64,000 bases of DNA from DASSKA01 sp963839365. Lineage in GTDB: Bacteria > Actinomycetota > Actinomycetes > Propionibacteriales > Nocardioidaceae. Made by a program: the position numbers and the translations under genes. Below are positions 7,648 to 15,772 of the stretch, piece by piece. The stretch's first letter is position 1. Every line of letters begins with the position of its first letter. Where the stretch lies: the NCBI GenBank assembly GCA_963839365.1, contig CAWIUT010000001.1, positions 372,001 through 436,000 of the forward strand. Direction: 5' to 3'. The notes beneath the pieces are model-generated. The model was not told the origin of the DNA. It saw nothing but the letters and a program-made list of their open reading frames with translations, and did no database searches.

Positions 7648-8526
7648 TCAGCCGAGCAGCGCGCGGGCGTTCCCCCAGCAGACCTTGCGCAGCCACTCGT
7701 CGCCGAGCTCGAGCCGCTCCAGCGCCTCGAGCTGGTGGGCGTAGGGATAGGGGATGTTCGGGAAGTCGCTGCCCAGCAGGATCCGGTCTGCCAGGTCGAG
7801 CAGCCGCGGGCGCAGCTCGCGCGCGAACGGTGCGTCGACCTCGAAGAAGTCGGTGAACGCCATCGTGGTGTCCAGACGCACCCGGTCGTAGCGGTCGGCC
7901 AGGTCCAGGAACCCGGCGTACTCGGGGGCACCCATGTGCGCGATGACCGCGACCAGCCGGGGGTGGGCGGCCAGCACCTCGCCGATCGGACCCGGCCCGG
8001 TGAACGCGCGCTTGACCGGCCCGGAGCCGGCGTGCACCACCACCGGGGCCCCGGTCTCCTCCAGGACGCCCCACACCCCGTCCAGCAGTGGGTCGCGGGG
8101 GTCGAAGCCGCCCACCTGCCAGTGCACCTTGAACAGCTCGACGCCGCCCTCGACCCCCTTGGTGACATAGGCCGTCGCGTCCGGCTCGGGGTAGAACGTC
8201 GCGCAGCGCAGGGCCTCAGGAACCGACGCGGCGAAGTCGGTCGCCCAGTCGTTGAGGTAGCCGGCGACACCCGGTTTGTGCGCGTAAGGAAGGGCGGAGA
8301 AGCGTCGTACGCCGAGCGCGCGCAGCCGTGCCACACGCTCCTCGTCGCTGAGCCGGTAGGTGACCGGCCACGGCCGGCCGACCAGCGGGCCGGCCTGGTC
8401 GAAGTACTCCCACACCCGGCGCATGATGTTCGGCGGCATGAAGTGCACGTGCACGTCGTAGAGCCCTGGAAGCCCGAGCCGCTCGCCCCAGGCCGGGACC
8501 TCGGCATCGCTCAGCGCGGCCGCCAC
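7648..8526 (-). CDS. Amidohydrolase family protein (TIM-barrel metal hydrolase)
   Basis: The 292-residue protein has the metal-binding DVHVHFMP motif at residues 24-31 near the N-terminus, a mid-protein KVHWQVGGFDP, VVVHAGSGP and VIAHMGAPEY (His ligands of strands 5 and 6), and GSDFPNIPY near the end with the catalytic Asp. This is the Amidohydro_2 (ACMSD/decarboxylase-like) type. The cytosolic enzyme would hydrolyse or decarboxylate a small ring compound; the substrate is unknown. It starts 4 nt after the smpB stop, so it is co-translated with smpB and lies between smpB and ssrA. Confidence 0.82.
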   Translation of the reverse strand: MAAALSDAEVPAWGERLGLPGLYDVHVHFMPPNIMRRVWEYFDQAGPLVGRPWPVTYRLSDEERVARLRALGVRRFSALPYAHKPGVAGYLNDWATDFAASVPEALRCATFYPEPDATAYVTKGVEGGVELFKVHWQVGGFDPRDPLLDGVWGVLEETGAPVVVHAGSGPVKRAFTGPGPIGEVLAAHPRLVAVIAHMGAPEYAGFLDLADRYDRVRLDTTMAFTDFFEVDAPFARELRPRLLDLADRILLGSDFPNIPYPYAHQLEALERLELGDEWLRKVCWGNARALLG

Positions 8527-8530
8527 CGGG

Positions 8531-9007
8531 CTACCTCATGCCCTTGAGGCGCTGACCGAGGGCCTGCTGCTTCTCCCGGTTCGCCTGCCGCTCGGCGAGT
8601 GCGTGCCGCTTGTCGTAGGTCTTCTTGCCTCGGGCCAGCGCGATCTCCACCTTCGCGCGGCCGTCCTTGAAGTACAGCGCCAGGGGCACGATGGTCAGGC
8701 CCTTCTCGGTGATCCTCCGCTCGATCTTGTCGATCTCCGCGCGGTTGAGCAGCAGCTTGCGCTTGCGGCGGGCGGCGTGGTTGGTCCAGGTGCCCTGGGT
8801 GTACTCGGGAATGTGCACGCCGTGCAGCCACATCTCGTGGCCATCCACCTCGGCGAAACCGTCGACCAGCGAGGCACGGCCGGCGCGCAAGGACTTCACC
8901 TCGGTGCCCTGCAGGACCAGCCCCGCCTCGAAGGTGTCCTCGATGTGGTAGTCGTGGCGCGCCTTGCGGTTCTGCGCGACGAGCTTGCGTCCCTGCTCCT
9001 TGGCCAT
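8531..9007 (-). CDS. smpB: SsrA-binding protein SmpB
   Basis: The 158-residue protein matches SmpB in length and sequence: NRKARHDYHIEDTFEAGLVL, TEVKSLRAGRASL, and the basic C-terminal tail (KKTYDKRHALAERQ..REKQQ) that enters the mRNA channel. SmpB binds the tRNA-like part of tmRNA and delivers it with EF-Tu to stalled ribosomes. Its RNA partner ssrA lies 0.95 kb downstream on the same strand. It follows the M23 peptidase gene by 17 bp in the prfB-ftsEX cluster. Confidence 0.97.
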   Translation of the reverse strand: MAKEQGRKLVAQNRKARHDYHIEDTFEAGLVLQGTEVKSLRAGRASLVDGFAEVDGHEMWLHGVHIPEYTQGTWTNHAARRKRKLLLNRAEIDKIERRITEKGLTIVPLALYFKDGRAKVEIALARGKKTYDKRHALAERQANREKQQALGQRLKGMR

Positions 9008-9024
9008 GCCCCGATTCTGTCAGG

Positions 9025-10311
9025 TCACAGCCAGCTCATCGGGTTCACGGCGGTGCCGTTGGCCATCACCGTGAAGTGCAGGTGGCACCCGGTCGACCAG
9101 CCGGTGGTGCCGACGTATCCGATCACCTGGCCCCGGTGCACGTAGGCCCCCGGGCCCACCGCGTAGCGGCTCATGTGGTTGTAGATGGTGGCCAGCCCGA
9201 CCCCGCGGTGGTAGCCGTTGTCGAGGATCAGCCGGTTGCCCCACGCGGTCTGGAAGTACTCCTGCATCACCCGGCCGGACGCCGCCGCATGGATGGGCAC
9301 CCCGCAGCTCGCGGCGAAGTCCACGCCGTCGTGGAAGTCGCGGTACCCGTAGATCGGGTGGATCCGCCAGCCGAACGGGCTGGTGATGGGCGCGTTCACC
9401 GGGTAGGACAGGTACCCGTGCGAGGGCCCGGCCGGCGTGGCGCGCCGGTGCGCGCGGCGTGCCCGGGCCTGTGCCCGGCGCCGGGCCCGCTCGGCCCGCC
9501 GCTTCAGGATCGCGCTGATGTGCTGCTCCCGCTGCTGCAGCCGGTGCAGCACCGCCTCGTCGTGCGCCCTGGCCCGCTGCGCCCGCGCCTGCGCCTGCTG
9601 CCGCTCGGCGACCATCTGGCGCACCTGCGCGGCGGCTGCCTCGGCGGCGGCCTCAAGCTGCTTCTTGCGGGCCAGGTTCTGTGCAGCAGCCTTCCGCTGC
9701 GCGGCCACCGCGATCTCGGCGGCGCGCACCTCCTTGGCGCGCACCTTGAGCAGCACCTTGGACGCCTGCAGCCGGGAGAGCACCGCCGACTGCTTGTCCA
9801 TGACGTTCTGCATCGAGTTGAGCTGCCCGGTGAGGTCTTGGGGGTCCTGCGAGGTGAGCACCATGGACAGCCCCATCAACGCCGGGTCGCCGTCCTGGTA
9901 GTTCTCCGCCACCAGCTTGCCCAGCTGGGTCTCCTGACCCTGGATCTTCCGGCGGCCGGCCACCAGGTCTGCGCGGGCCTGCTCGAGCCGGGCCACGGCC
10001 GCATCCAGCTTGGCCTGCATCCGCTCGTCGAGCGCCCGGGCGGCGGTCAGCGCACCCCGCGTGGTGGCGAGGTGACTCTGGGCGGCGTCCAGGCGGCCCT
10101 GGGCCGCCTGCAGTGCCCGGGTGGCCGAACGCAGCTGCGTGCTGGACTCGTCGAGCCCTGCCTGCGCGTGGCTGATCTGGTGCTTCACATGGTGCTTCTT
10201 GTGCTTGAGGTCGGCCGAGGCCGGCGTGCTCGCAGCGAAGCTGATCAGCACGCTGCCGGCAGCCAGCGCGACCATGACGCGGCGGGCGGTGCAGGGGAAG
10301 TTGCGTGCCAC
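9025..10311 (-). CDS. Secreted M23 peptidase with coiled coil (EnvC-like murein hydrolase)
   Basis: The 428-residue protein has a signal peptide (about residues 10-33, AASTPASA), a long coiled coil from about 36 to 290 rich in Ala, Arg and Gln, and a C-terminal LytM/M23 domain. The zinc ligands are His327 and Asp331 (FHDGVDFA), with His379 and His410-x-His412 (CHLHF). It lies directly after ftsX; FtsEX in actinobacteria and other bacteria activates a periplasmic or wall hydrolase of this type through its coiled coil. In mycobacteria that partner is the NlpC/P60 protein RipC, so an M23 partner here is a different solution closer to EnvC. The GTG start abuts a 9-bp inverted repeat (10312-10358). 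Confidence 0.9.
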   Translation of the reverse strand: MARNFPCTARRVMVALAAGSVLISFAASTPASADLKHKKHHVKHQISHAQAGLDESSTQLRSATRALQAAQGRLDAAQSHLATTRGALTAARALDERMQAKLDAAVARLEQARADLVAGRRKIQGQETQLGKLVAENYQDGDPALMGLSMVLTSQDPQDLTGQLNSMQNVMDKQSAVLSRLQASKVLLKVRAKEVRAAEIAVAAQRKAAAQNLARKKQLEAAAEAAAAQVRQMVAERQQAQARAQRARAHDEAVLHRLQQREQHISAILKRRAERARRRAQARARRAHRRATPAGPSHGYLSYPVNAPITSPFGWRIHPIYGYRDFHDGVDFAASCGVPIHAAASGRVMQEYFQTAWGNRLILDNGYHRGVGLATIYNHMSRYAVGPGAYVHRGQVIGYVGTTGWSTGCHLHFTVMANGTAVNPMSWL

Positions 10312-10358
10312 CGATCTGCCTTCGGGTCTGGGGTGCGTTCGAGTGCAAGGGCAGATCG
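10312..10358 (-). promoter_or_regulatory. Inverted repeat directly before the M23 peptidase start codon
   Basis: On the minus strand CGATCTGCC (10358-10350) is complementary to GGCAGATCG (10320-10312), separated by 29 nt. The 3' arm ends one base before the GTG at 10311 and overlaps the likely ribosome binding site GAAGG. In RNA it could fold and limit initiation of the hydrolase, or act as a weak attenuator after ftsX. The function is inferred. Confidence 0.4.
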
Positions 10359-10375
10359 ACGGTAGCGGACCCAGG

Positions 10376-11296
10376 TCAGACTTTGAGGTATTTCCGCGTC
10401 ATCACGAGCGTCGGGATCAAGGTCAGGCACAAGCCGATGAGCGCGATCCAGGCCACCGCCCAGGCGCTGTCGCCCCAGTTGATCCAGGCCACGATGTTGG
10501 ATGTCGGCCGCAGCGTGCGGTAGATGACGAGGTACATGAACAGCCAGATGGCCCCTGCTGAGAGGGCCACCCCGACCAGCGCGGCGACCAGTGACTCCAG
10601 CAGGAACGGCAGCTGGATGTAGAGGCTGGAGGCGCCCACGAGGCGCATGATGCCGATCTCACGCCGCCTGGCGAACGCGGCCAGCCGGATGGTGTTGCCG
10701 ACCTGGAGGACGGCGGCGAACACCAGGAACGCGGCGACCGCGATCGCCCCCCACTTCATCACGCTCATCCAGAAGTAGATCGGCTTCAGCACCTCACGCA
10801 GATCGCGGACCGTGTTCACGCCTGGAAGGCCGGCGACCGCACTCTTGATGCCCGCGAACTGCTGGGGGTTCTTCAGCTTGACCCAGTAGGACTCCTGCAT
10901 GTCCGAGGGCTTGATGGAGGCATAGACCCGCTTCTCGGTCGGGTTGTTGGCGATGTAGGCGGCCTTCCACTTGTTGTAGGCCTGCTGCTTGGTCTGCAGG
11001 TGCCAGGAGGCGACCTCGGGGTTGGTGTCCAGCACGTGCTCGATGGCCTGCTTCTGCGCGGGGGTCACCTCGCCGTTCACGCAGTTGGCCGTGGTGGAGT
11101 TCTGGTTGCACAAGAACACGGTGATCTGGAGCTTGCTGCCCCAGTAGGACTCCGCCTTGTGCGCCTGGGCGTTCAGCAGCAGGCCCATGCCCACCAGGGT
11201 CAACGAGACGAAGATGGTGACGATGACCGCCACCGTCATCGACACGTTCCGCTTCAGCCCGTTCCCGAGCTCGGAGAACACATAGGTCAGCTGCAT
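10376..11296 (-). CDS. ftsX: Cell division ABC transporter permease-like FtsX
   Basis: The start MQLTYVFSELGNG at 11296 is preferred over an upstream in-frame codon: it gives the usual FtsX N-terminus, has GAGGGAG about 10 nt upstream, and avoids overlap with ftsE. The 306-residue protein has the FtsX topology: one N-terminal membrane helix (SMTVAVIVTIFVSLTLVGM), an extracellular domain with two Cys (FLCNQNSTTANC), and three C-terminal membrane helices. FtsX with FtsE forms a complex at the septum that transmits ATP hydrolysis to a wall hydrolase, here presumably the M23 protein next door. Confidence 0.96.
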   Translation of the reverse strand: MQLTYVFSELGNGLKRNVSMTVAVIVTIFVSLTLVGMGLLLNAQAHKAESYWGSKLQITVFLCNQNSTTANCVNGEVTPAQKQAIEHVLDTNPEVASWHLQTKQQAYNKWKAAYIANNPTEKRVYASIKPSDMQESYWVKLKNPQQFAGIKSAVAGLPGVNTVRDLREVLKPIYFWMSVMKWGAIAVAAFLVFAAVLQVGNTIRLAAFARRREIGIMRLVGASSLYIQLPFLLESLVAALVGVALSAGAIWLFMYLVIYRTLRPTSNIVAWINWGDSAWAVAWIALIGLCLTLIPTLVMTRKYLKV

Positions 11297-11312
11297 GGAT
11301 GCACGGACTCCC

Positions 11313-12002
11313 TCAGTGCTGGTAGCCGTAGACACCGCGCGACTGGTCGCGCACGACGTGTCCCCCGGACAGTTCGATGACGCGCTTGCGCATCTGGTCG
11401 ACGATGCCGGCGTCGTGCGTCGCCATGAGCACTGTGGTGCCGGTCCGGTTGATCCGGTCCAGCAGCTTCATGATGCCCACCGACGTGTTCGGGTCGAGGT
11501 TGCCGGTCGGCTCGTCGGCGATCAGGATCATCGGCCGGTTCACGAACGCACGCGCCACCGCGACCCGCTGCTGCTCTCCACCGGACAGCTCGTCGGGCAT
11601 GCGGTCCCCCTTGCCCTCCAAGCCGACGAGCTCCAGCGTCTCGGGCACCACCCGGTTGATCTGGGAACGCGGCCGTCCGATCACCTGCAAGGCGAACGCG
11701 ACGTTCTCGGCGACCGTCTTGTTCGGCAGCAACCGGAAGTCCTGGAACACCGTGCCGATCTGCCGGCGCAGCCCGGGCACCTTCCAGCTGGCCAGTCGGC
11801 TGATCTCCTTGCCGGCGACGTACACCCGGCCCTGGGTGGCCTTCGCCTCGCGCAGCACCAGCCGCAGGAACGTCGACTTGCCGGAGCCGGAGGCGCCGAC
11901 AAGGAAGACGAACTCGCCCTTCTCCACCTCGACGGTCACGTCGGAGAGGGCGGGGCGGGCCTGTCGTCCGTAGGTCTTGGACACGTTCTCGAAGCGAATC
12001 AC
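11313..12002 (-). CDS. ftsE: Cell division ATP-binding protein FtsE
   Basis: The GTG at 12002 (VIRFENVSKTYG) gives the standard 229-residue FtsE; longer readings add an unrelated proline-rich tail. Walker A GASGSGKST, signature ELSGGEQQRVAVARA and Walker B LIADEPTGNLDP are all intact, with H-loop MATHD. It pairs with FtsX (16 bp downstream) to couple ATP hydrolysis to activation of peptidoglycan hydrolysis at the division site. It is the first gene of the ftsEX-M23-smpB run after prfB. Confidence 0.97.
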   Translation of the reverse strand: MIRFENVSKTYGRQARPALSDVTVEVEKGEFVFLVGASGSGKSTFLRLVLREAKATQGRVYVAGKEISRLASWKVPGLRRQIGTVFQDFRLLPNKTVAENVAFALQVIGRPRSQINRVVPETLELVGLEGKGDRMPDELSGGEQQRVAVARAFVNRPMILIADEPTGNLDPNTSVGIMKLLDRINRTGTTVLMATHDAGIVDQMRKRVIELSGGHVVRDQSRGVYGYQH

Positions 12003-12101
12003 GGCGTGGGGGGGTCGGGCTAGGGGATAGGTGGGGGCACGAGAGCATCCGACCAACTCAGGAGTTTAGGTCACGATTCGGGAACGTCCCAACATGGCGG
12101 T

Positions 12102-13247
12102 CTAGTCGGTGTTTCGTGTGGCCGGAAACGAACTCAGGAGACCTTTCTCCGCACCCCTGCGCCACCGGATGCCGGCCTCCAGGAACGCATCGATGTCCCC
12201 ATCGAAGACCGCCTGCGGGTTGCCGGTCTCGTAGTCGGTGCGCAGGTCCTTGACCAGCTGGTAGGGGTGGAGCACGTAGTTGCGCATCTGGTCGCCCCAG
12301 CTCGCCGCGACGTCGCCCCGCAGCTCCTTGAGCTGGGCCTCCTCCTCGGCCTTCTTCAGGGCCAGCAGCTTGGCCTTCAAGATGACCATCGCGCTGGCCT
12401 TGTTCTGCAGCTGGCTCTTCTCGTTCTGGCAGCTGACCACCACCCCGGTGGGCAGGTGGGTCAGCCGGACCGCGGAGTCCGTGGTGTTCACCGACTGGCC
12501 CCCGGGTCCGGAGGAGCGGTAGACGTCGACCCGGATGTCCTCGTCGGGGATCTCGATATCGTCGGTCTGCTCCAGGACCGGGACCACCTCGACGGCGGCG
12601 AACGAGGTCTGCCGCCGGCCCTGGTTGTCGAACGGGCTGATCCGCACCAGCCGGTGGGTGCCCGCCTCCACGGACAAGATCCCGTAGGCGTAGGGCGCGT
12701 GCACGGCGAAGGTGGCCGACTTCAGGCCGGCCTCCTCGGCGTAGGAGGTGTCGAACACCTCGACCGGGTACTTGTTCCGCTCGGCCCAGCGGGTGTACAT
12801 CCGCAGCAGCATCTCGGCGAAGTCGGCGGCGTCCACCCCGCCGGCACCCGACCGGATCGTGACCAGGGCCTCCCGGGCGTCGTACTCCCCCGACAGCAGG
12901 GTGCGCACCTCGAGCTGCTCGACGGCCTTGGTGAGCCGGACCAGCTCGGCCTGCGCCTCCGCCATGGTGTCGGCGTCCTCCTCCTCCACGGCCAGCTCGA
13001 CCAGCGTGCCGAGGTCGTCGAGCCGGGAGCGCAGCGAGCTGAACCGCTCCAGCTCGCCTTGCAGCACGGAGAGCCGCCCGGTCACACGCTGGGCGTTCTC
13101 CTGGTCGTCCCACAGGTCCGGCGCCGAGACCTGGTCACCGAGCTCGGCGATCTCCTTGCGCATCGAGTCGACGTCCAGCACCTGCTCGATGGTGCGCATG
13201 GTCGCCTGGAGCTGCTTGATCTGGGTCGCGATATCGGGGCCTGCCAC
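12102..13247 (-). CDS. prfB: Peptide chain release factor 2
   Basis: The 381-residue protein carries the RF2 stop-codon reading motif SPF (RISPFDNQGRR) and the peptidyl-tRNA hydrolysis motif GPGGQSVNT. RF2 ends translation at UGA and UAA. The GTG at 13247 is chosen because a TACCCT -10 hexamer (13256-13261) lies 8 nt upstream, implying a leaderless mRNA and ruling out the TTG that overlaps it. Unlike many bacterial prfB genes there is no in-frame UGA needing programmed frameshifting. An ftsE gene follows 99 bp later, the common actinobacterial order. Confidence 0.96.
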   Translation of the reverse strand: MAGPDIATQIKQLQATMRTIEQVLDVDSMRKEIAELGDQVSAPDLWDDQENAQRVTGRLSVLQGELERFSSLRSRLDDLGTLVELAVEEEDADTMAEAQAELVRLTKAVEQLEVRTLLSGEYDAREALVTIRSGAGGVDAADFAEMLLRMYTRWAERNKYPVEVFDTSYAEEAGLKSATFAVHAPYAYGILSVEAGTHRLVRISPFDNQGRRQTSFAAVEVVPVLEQTDDIEIPDEDIRVDVYRSSGPGGQSVNTTDSAVRLTHLPTGVVVSCQNEKSQLQNKASAMVILKAKLLALKKAEEEAQLKELRGDVAASWGDQMRNYVLHPYQLVKDLRTDYETGNPQAVFDGDIDAFLEAGIRWRRGAEKGLLSSFPATRNTD

Positions 13248-13255
13248 AACAGGCA

Positions 13256-13261
13256 AGGGTA
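13256..13261 (-). promoter_or_regulatory. -10 element of a leaderless prfB transcript
   Basis: The minus strand reads TACCCT, fitting TANNNT, 8 nt before the prfB GTG at 13247. This places the transcription start at the start codon. No convincing -35 box is visible. Confidence 0.4.
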
Positions 13262-13301
13262 CCGGCTGCGACCAGCCGCGACCGCCGCCCGGGGCAGGGC
13301 G

Positions 13302-14114
13302 TCAGGAGACCAGCTCGGCGCGCAGGTCCTTGACGATCCGGCCGAGCAGCCGGGACACCTGCATCTGGGTGACCCCGATGTCCTGAGCGATCTGCTCCTG
13401 GGTCCAGGAGTGGAAGAACCGCAGCTCGAGGATCCGACGGTCCCGATCCGCGAGCCTGCGCACCGCCGGCCCCAGCAGGATCCGGGCCTCGGCCCGACCG
13501 AAGTCGGAGTCCTCGGAGCCCAGCAGCTCCGCCAGCGACGCGGAGCCGTCCTCGCCCACCGACACGTCCAGGGACGCAGGGTTGAAGCAGCCGTCGGCAG
13601 CGAGCGCCTCGATCACCGCCTCGACGTCGATCTCGAGGTAGTCGGCGATCTCCGAGGGGCGCGGGGAGCGGCCCAGGGTCTGGGACAGCTCGTTGTTGGT
13701 GCGTGAGATCTGGGACTGCAGCTCCTGGACCCGCCGGGGCGGACGCACGGTCCAGCCGAAGTCCCGGAAGAACCGCTTGACCTCGCCGGTGACCGTGGGC
13801 ACCGCGTAGCTCAGGAAGTCACGGTCGAAAGACGGGTCGAAGCCGTTCACGGCCTTGACCAGGCCGACGTAGGCAGCCTGTACCAGGTCGTCCCTGCCCA
13901 GTCCGCGGTCGCGGTAACGCGCCGCGATGGCTTGCGCGACTCCCATGTTCAGCACGACCACGCGATCGCGAAGAACGCTCTTCCTCGCCTCGTCGTCGGT
14001 CTCGGCGATCCGCGCCAAGAGATCTGCGGTGGCATCCGCGCGCTGTGCGTCGGTGAGGGCCGTGTCGGGGGCCGAAGCGACGCCTGGGAGATCGAGCTCT
14101 GATGAAACGGTCAT
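13302..14114 (-). CDS. SigB/SigF/SigG-family RNA polymerase sigma factor
   Basis: The start MTVSSELDLPG at 14114 has AGAGG 7 nt upstream and gives 270 residues. Sigma regions 2, 3 and 4 are all present: GLGRDDLVQAAYVGLVKAV (2.2), FLSYAVPTVTGEVKRFFRD (2.4), WTVRPPRRVQEL (3) and WTQEQIAQDIGVTQMQVSRL (4.2). This is the stress/development group of actinobacterial sigma-70 factors (group 3) reading GTTT-N14-GGGTA promoters, and such a promoter precedes the hemerythrin gene in this window. Such factors are usually paired with an RsbW-type anti-sigma kinase; none is adjacent here. Confidence 0.92.
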   Translation of the reverse strand: MTVSSELDLPGVASAPDTALTDAQRADATADLLARIAETDDEARKSVLRDRVVVLNMGVAQAIAARYRDRGLGRDDLVQAAYVGLVKAVNGFDPSFDRDFLSYAVPTVTGEVKRFFRDFGWTVRPPRRVQELQSQISRTNNELSQTLGRSPRPSEIADYLEIDVEAVIEALAADGCFNPASLDVSVGEDGSASLAELLGSEDSDFGRAEARILLGPAVRRLADRDRRILELRFFHSWTQEQIAQDIGVTQMQVSRLLGRIVKDLRAELVS

Positions 14115-14170
14115 CACAACCTCTTCTGACCGGTCTTCTGTGGCTCGTCCTTGCTCGACCACTCCTTGTC

Positions 14171-14199
14171 AGTAGAACATCCCCCGATAGCAGTGACAA
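14171..14199 (-). promoter_or_regulatory. Promoter of the sigma factor gene
   Basis: On the minus strand TTGTCA (14199-14194) is followed after 17 nt by TCTACT (14176-14171), a plausible -35/-10 pair. The start site would be near 14164, giving a leader of about 50 nt. The -35 and the bases just after the -10 form an inverted repeat, CTTGTCA and TGACAAG (arms 14194-14200 and 14165-14171), which could be an operator. Confidence 0.45.
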
Positions 14200-14297
14200 G
14201 ACAGGGGGTCCGAATTGTCGCCACCGTTTCGCTGATCTTCAGGCAACGCTCAGCCATCACCGGACCGGTCAGTTCCCCTCGCCATGCCGAGCGCGGG

Positions 14298-14723
14298 TCA
14301 TCGGCCAACGGCGACGTAGGACGCCGCGGTGCCGGTGATCACCGGCCGGAACCGTCGGCCCGGGAGCCGCAGCGGCAGCACCAGCGGCGCGGCCAGTCGC
14401 ACCACCACCCGGTCGGCCCGCACGTCCACCGAGCAGCTCAGCCCGGGGAACTTCGCGCCCGCGCCGGTCTGCTGCAGGTAGGCGGCGACGTCATCTCGGG
14501 CAGCGACCGGGTCCAGTGCGGCACGTGCGCCCAGCCCGGTGAGGTAGACCTGGTCGGCGCCCACGGCGTCGGTGGCCGCCAGCGCTGCGCCGTCGGCCAG
14601 GGCGTCGAGGTTCTGGCGACGCAGGTACGCCTCCGAGGCGTCGACCACGACTGCCACGAGCATCGCGACCACCAGCGCGAACCCGATGATCAGCAGACTG
14701 GTCTGCCCGCGGTCGCGCCTCAC
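14298..14723 (-). CDS. TadG-like pilus assembly protein
   Basis: The 141-residue protein begins with GTG at 14723, overlapping the previous stop by 4 nt (GTGA). It has the start RRDRGQTSLLIIGFALVVAM, a short positive leader with a TadE/TadG-type helix, followed by LRRQNLDALADGAALAATDAV, the TadG "quality" motif of helicase/secretion-neighbourhood proteins. The rest is a short beta-rich extracellular domain. It would be a minor pilin-like component of the Tad/Flp system and closes the operon. Confidence 0.82.
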   Translation of the reverse strand: MRRDRGQTSLLIIGFALVVAMLVAVVVDASEAYLRRQNLDALADGAALAATDAVGADQVYLTGLGARAALDPVAARDDVAAYLQQTGAGAKFPGLSCSVDVRADRVVVRLAAPLVLPLRLPGRRFRPVITGTAASYVAVGR

Positions 14724-15169
14724 GACCGGTCCGCCCGGTAGCGGCCGTACGGCTCGGCGTGCATCGCCTGGACGCGGATGCTTGGCGTGTTGCCGCCCAG
14801 GGCGCGCGGCACCAACGGGATCCGGACGGGGTAGCTCACCGTGACCTCCACGGTCTCGCCCGGCGCCAGGCAGTTGGCTGGGTCGGGCTCGCAGCGCACT
14901 GTGATGCCGGCCCGGTCCAGGTCCAGGCGCTGGTCGGCCATCGCGACCCGCGCCGCGGCGATGGCCCGCGCTCGGGCGTCCGCCTCCGAAGGAGACAGCA
15001 CGAAGGCACGCCCGGCGGCCCGGGCGGCCTCGCTGACCCCGAACGCGGAGCGCTGGACGGTGAACACCGCAAGCACGATGTAGAGCAGCGGCACCAGCAG
15101 CAGCAACGCCAGCCAGGTCACCTCCACCAGCGCGCTGCCGCGGTGCGTGCGTGCGCGGCGCCGGGTCAC
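14720..15169 (-). CDS. TadE-like protein (second copy)
   Basis: The 149-residue protein has an N-terminal RRRARTHRGSALVEVTWLAL segment: a basic leader, then Gly-Ser-Ala-Leu-Val-Glu (a pseudopilin-like cleavage region with Glu+5-like residue), then a hydrophobic helix (LLLLVPLLYIVLAVFTV). Two Cys (CEPDPANC) could form an extracellular disulphide. It overlaps the neighbouring genes by 4 nt at both ends, so translation is coupled. TadE proteins are minor pseudopilins for Flp pilus assembly. Confidence 0.85.
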   Translation of the reverse strand: MTRRRARTHRGSALVEVTWLALLLLVPLLYIVLAVFTVQRSAFGVSEAARAAGRAFVLSPSEADARARAIAAARVAMADQRLDLDRAGITVRCEPDPANCLAPGETVEVTVSYPVRIPLVPRALGGNTPSIRVQAMHAEPYGRYRADRS

Positions 15170-15555
15170 GGCCCGACCTCCTCCACCGCGTGCCCGGAAA
15201 CCGCGAGATGCACCGCCGACCCCCAGAGCCCGAGCGGGGGCACGTCCGCGGCCACGTCCACCTCGACCCCGGGCGCGCCGAGCACCGGGCTGGCGTGCGC
15301 GGTGACGTCGGTCGCGAAACGACCGGCGATCGCCGCCGAGATCCGCTCCCTGGTCCGGTCCGCCCCGGCAGACAACGGGCGGTCCGCGGTGGCGGCGTAC
15401 CTGGCGCCCTCCGACGCGGCTGCAACCAGGGTGTTGCGCACGTGCAGCACCAACGCCACCTGCACGATCCCGAGGACGAGTGGCACCAGTACGACCAGCA
15501 CGAGCACGAAGTCGACGACCGCCGAGCCGCAGTCCGAGCCGGCTCTCCCCCGCAA
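15166..15555 (-). CDS. TadE-like protein (first copy)
   Basis: The 129-residue protein has the basic leader then GSAVVDFVLVLVVLVPLVLG, the TadE membrane helix, followed by VRNTLVAAASEGARYAA, the conserved TadE segment after the helix. The Glu at +5 is replaced by Asp. It starts 5 bp after the pilin-like gene and overlaps the next TadE gene by 4 nt. Function as a minor pilin is inferred from family and context. Confidence 0.86.
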   Translation of the reverse strand: MRGRAGSDCGSAVVDFVLVLVVLVPLVLGIVQVALVLHVRNTLVAAASEGARYAATADRPLSAGADRTRERISAAIAGRFATDVTAHASPVLGAPGVEVDVAADVPPLGLWGSAVHLAVSGHAVEEVGP

Positions 15556-15560
15556 TCGGC

Positions 15561-15761
15561 TCAGCCCGTCACCGAGCTCAGCGCGTCGCTGAGCATGGTG
15601 GTGAGCGTGTCACCGGCGACCGCCCACAGCGCCGCCACCAGGCCTGCGGTCATCACGGTGACCAGCACCCACCCGGGCACGTCGCCACGTTCGGTCCGCT
15701 GCCGACCGTGATGGTGGCGCACCGCGGCCACCACCAGTCTGCCGAACAGTTGCAGTGTCAT
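15561..15761 (-). CDS. Small pilin-like membrane peptide of the Tad operon
   Basis: From ATG 15761 (ribosome site GAGGAGA about 5 nt upstream) the peptide has 66 residues: a basic leader ending in RTERG, then DVPGWVLVTVMTAGLVAALW as one membrane helix and a short tail. The position between the two TadB/C-type genes and TadE is where the Flp pilin is found in actinobacterial Tad operons. The usual Glu at +5 after Gly is missing, so processing by a prepilin peptidase is uncertain. It may be the major pilin or a structural helper; I cannot tell. Confidence 0.72.
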   Translation of the reverse strand: MTLQLFGRLVVAAVRHHHGRQRTERGDVPGWVLVTVMTAGLVAALWAVAGDTLTTMLSDALSSVTG

Positions 15762-15772
15762 CTGATCTCCTC

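Noticed and set aside
13248..13260. prfB programmed frameshift signal
   Set aside because: No in-frame UGA or CUU-UGA slip site exists near the prfB start; the gene is one continuous frame.
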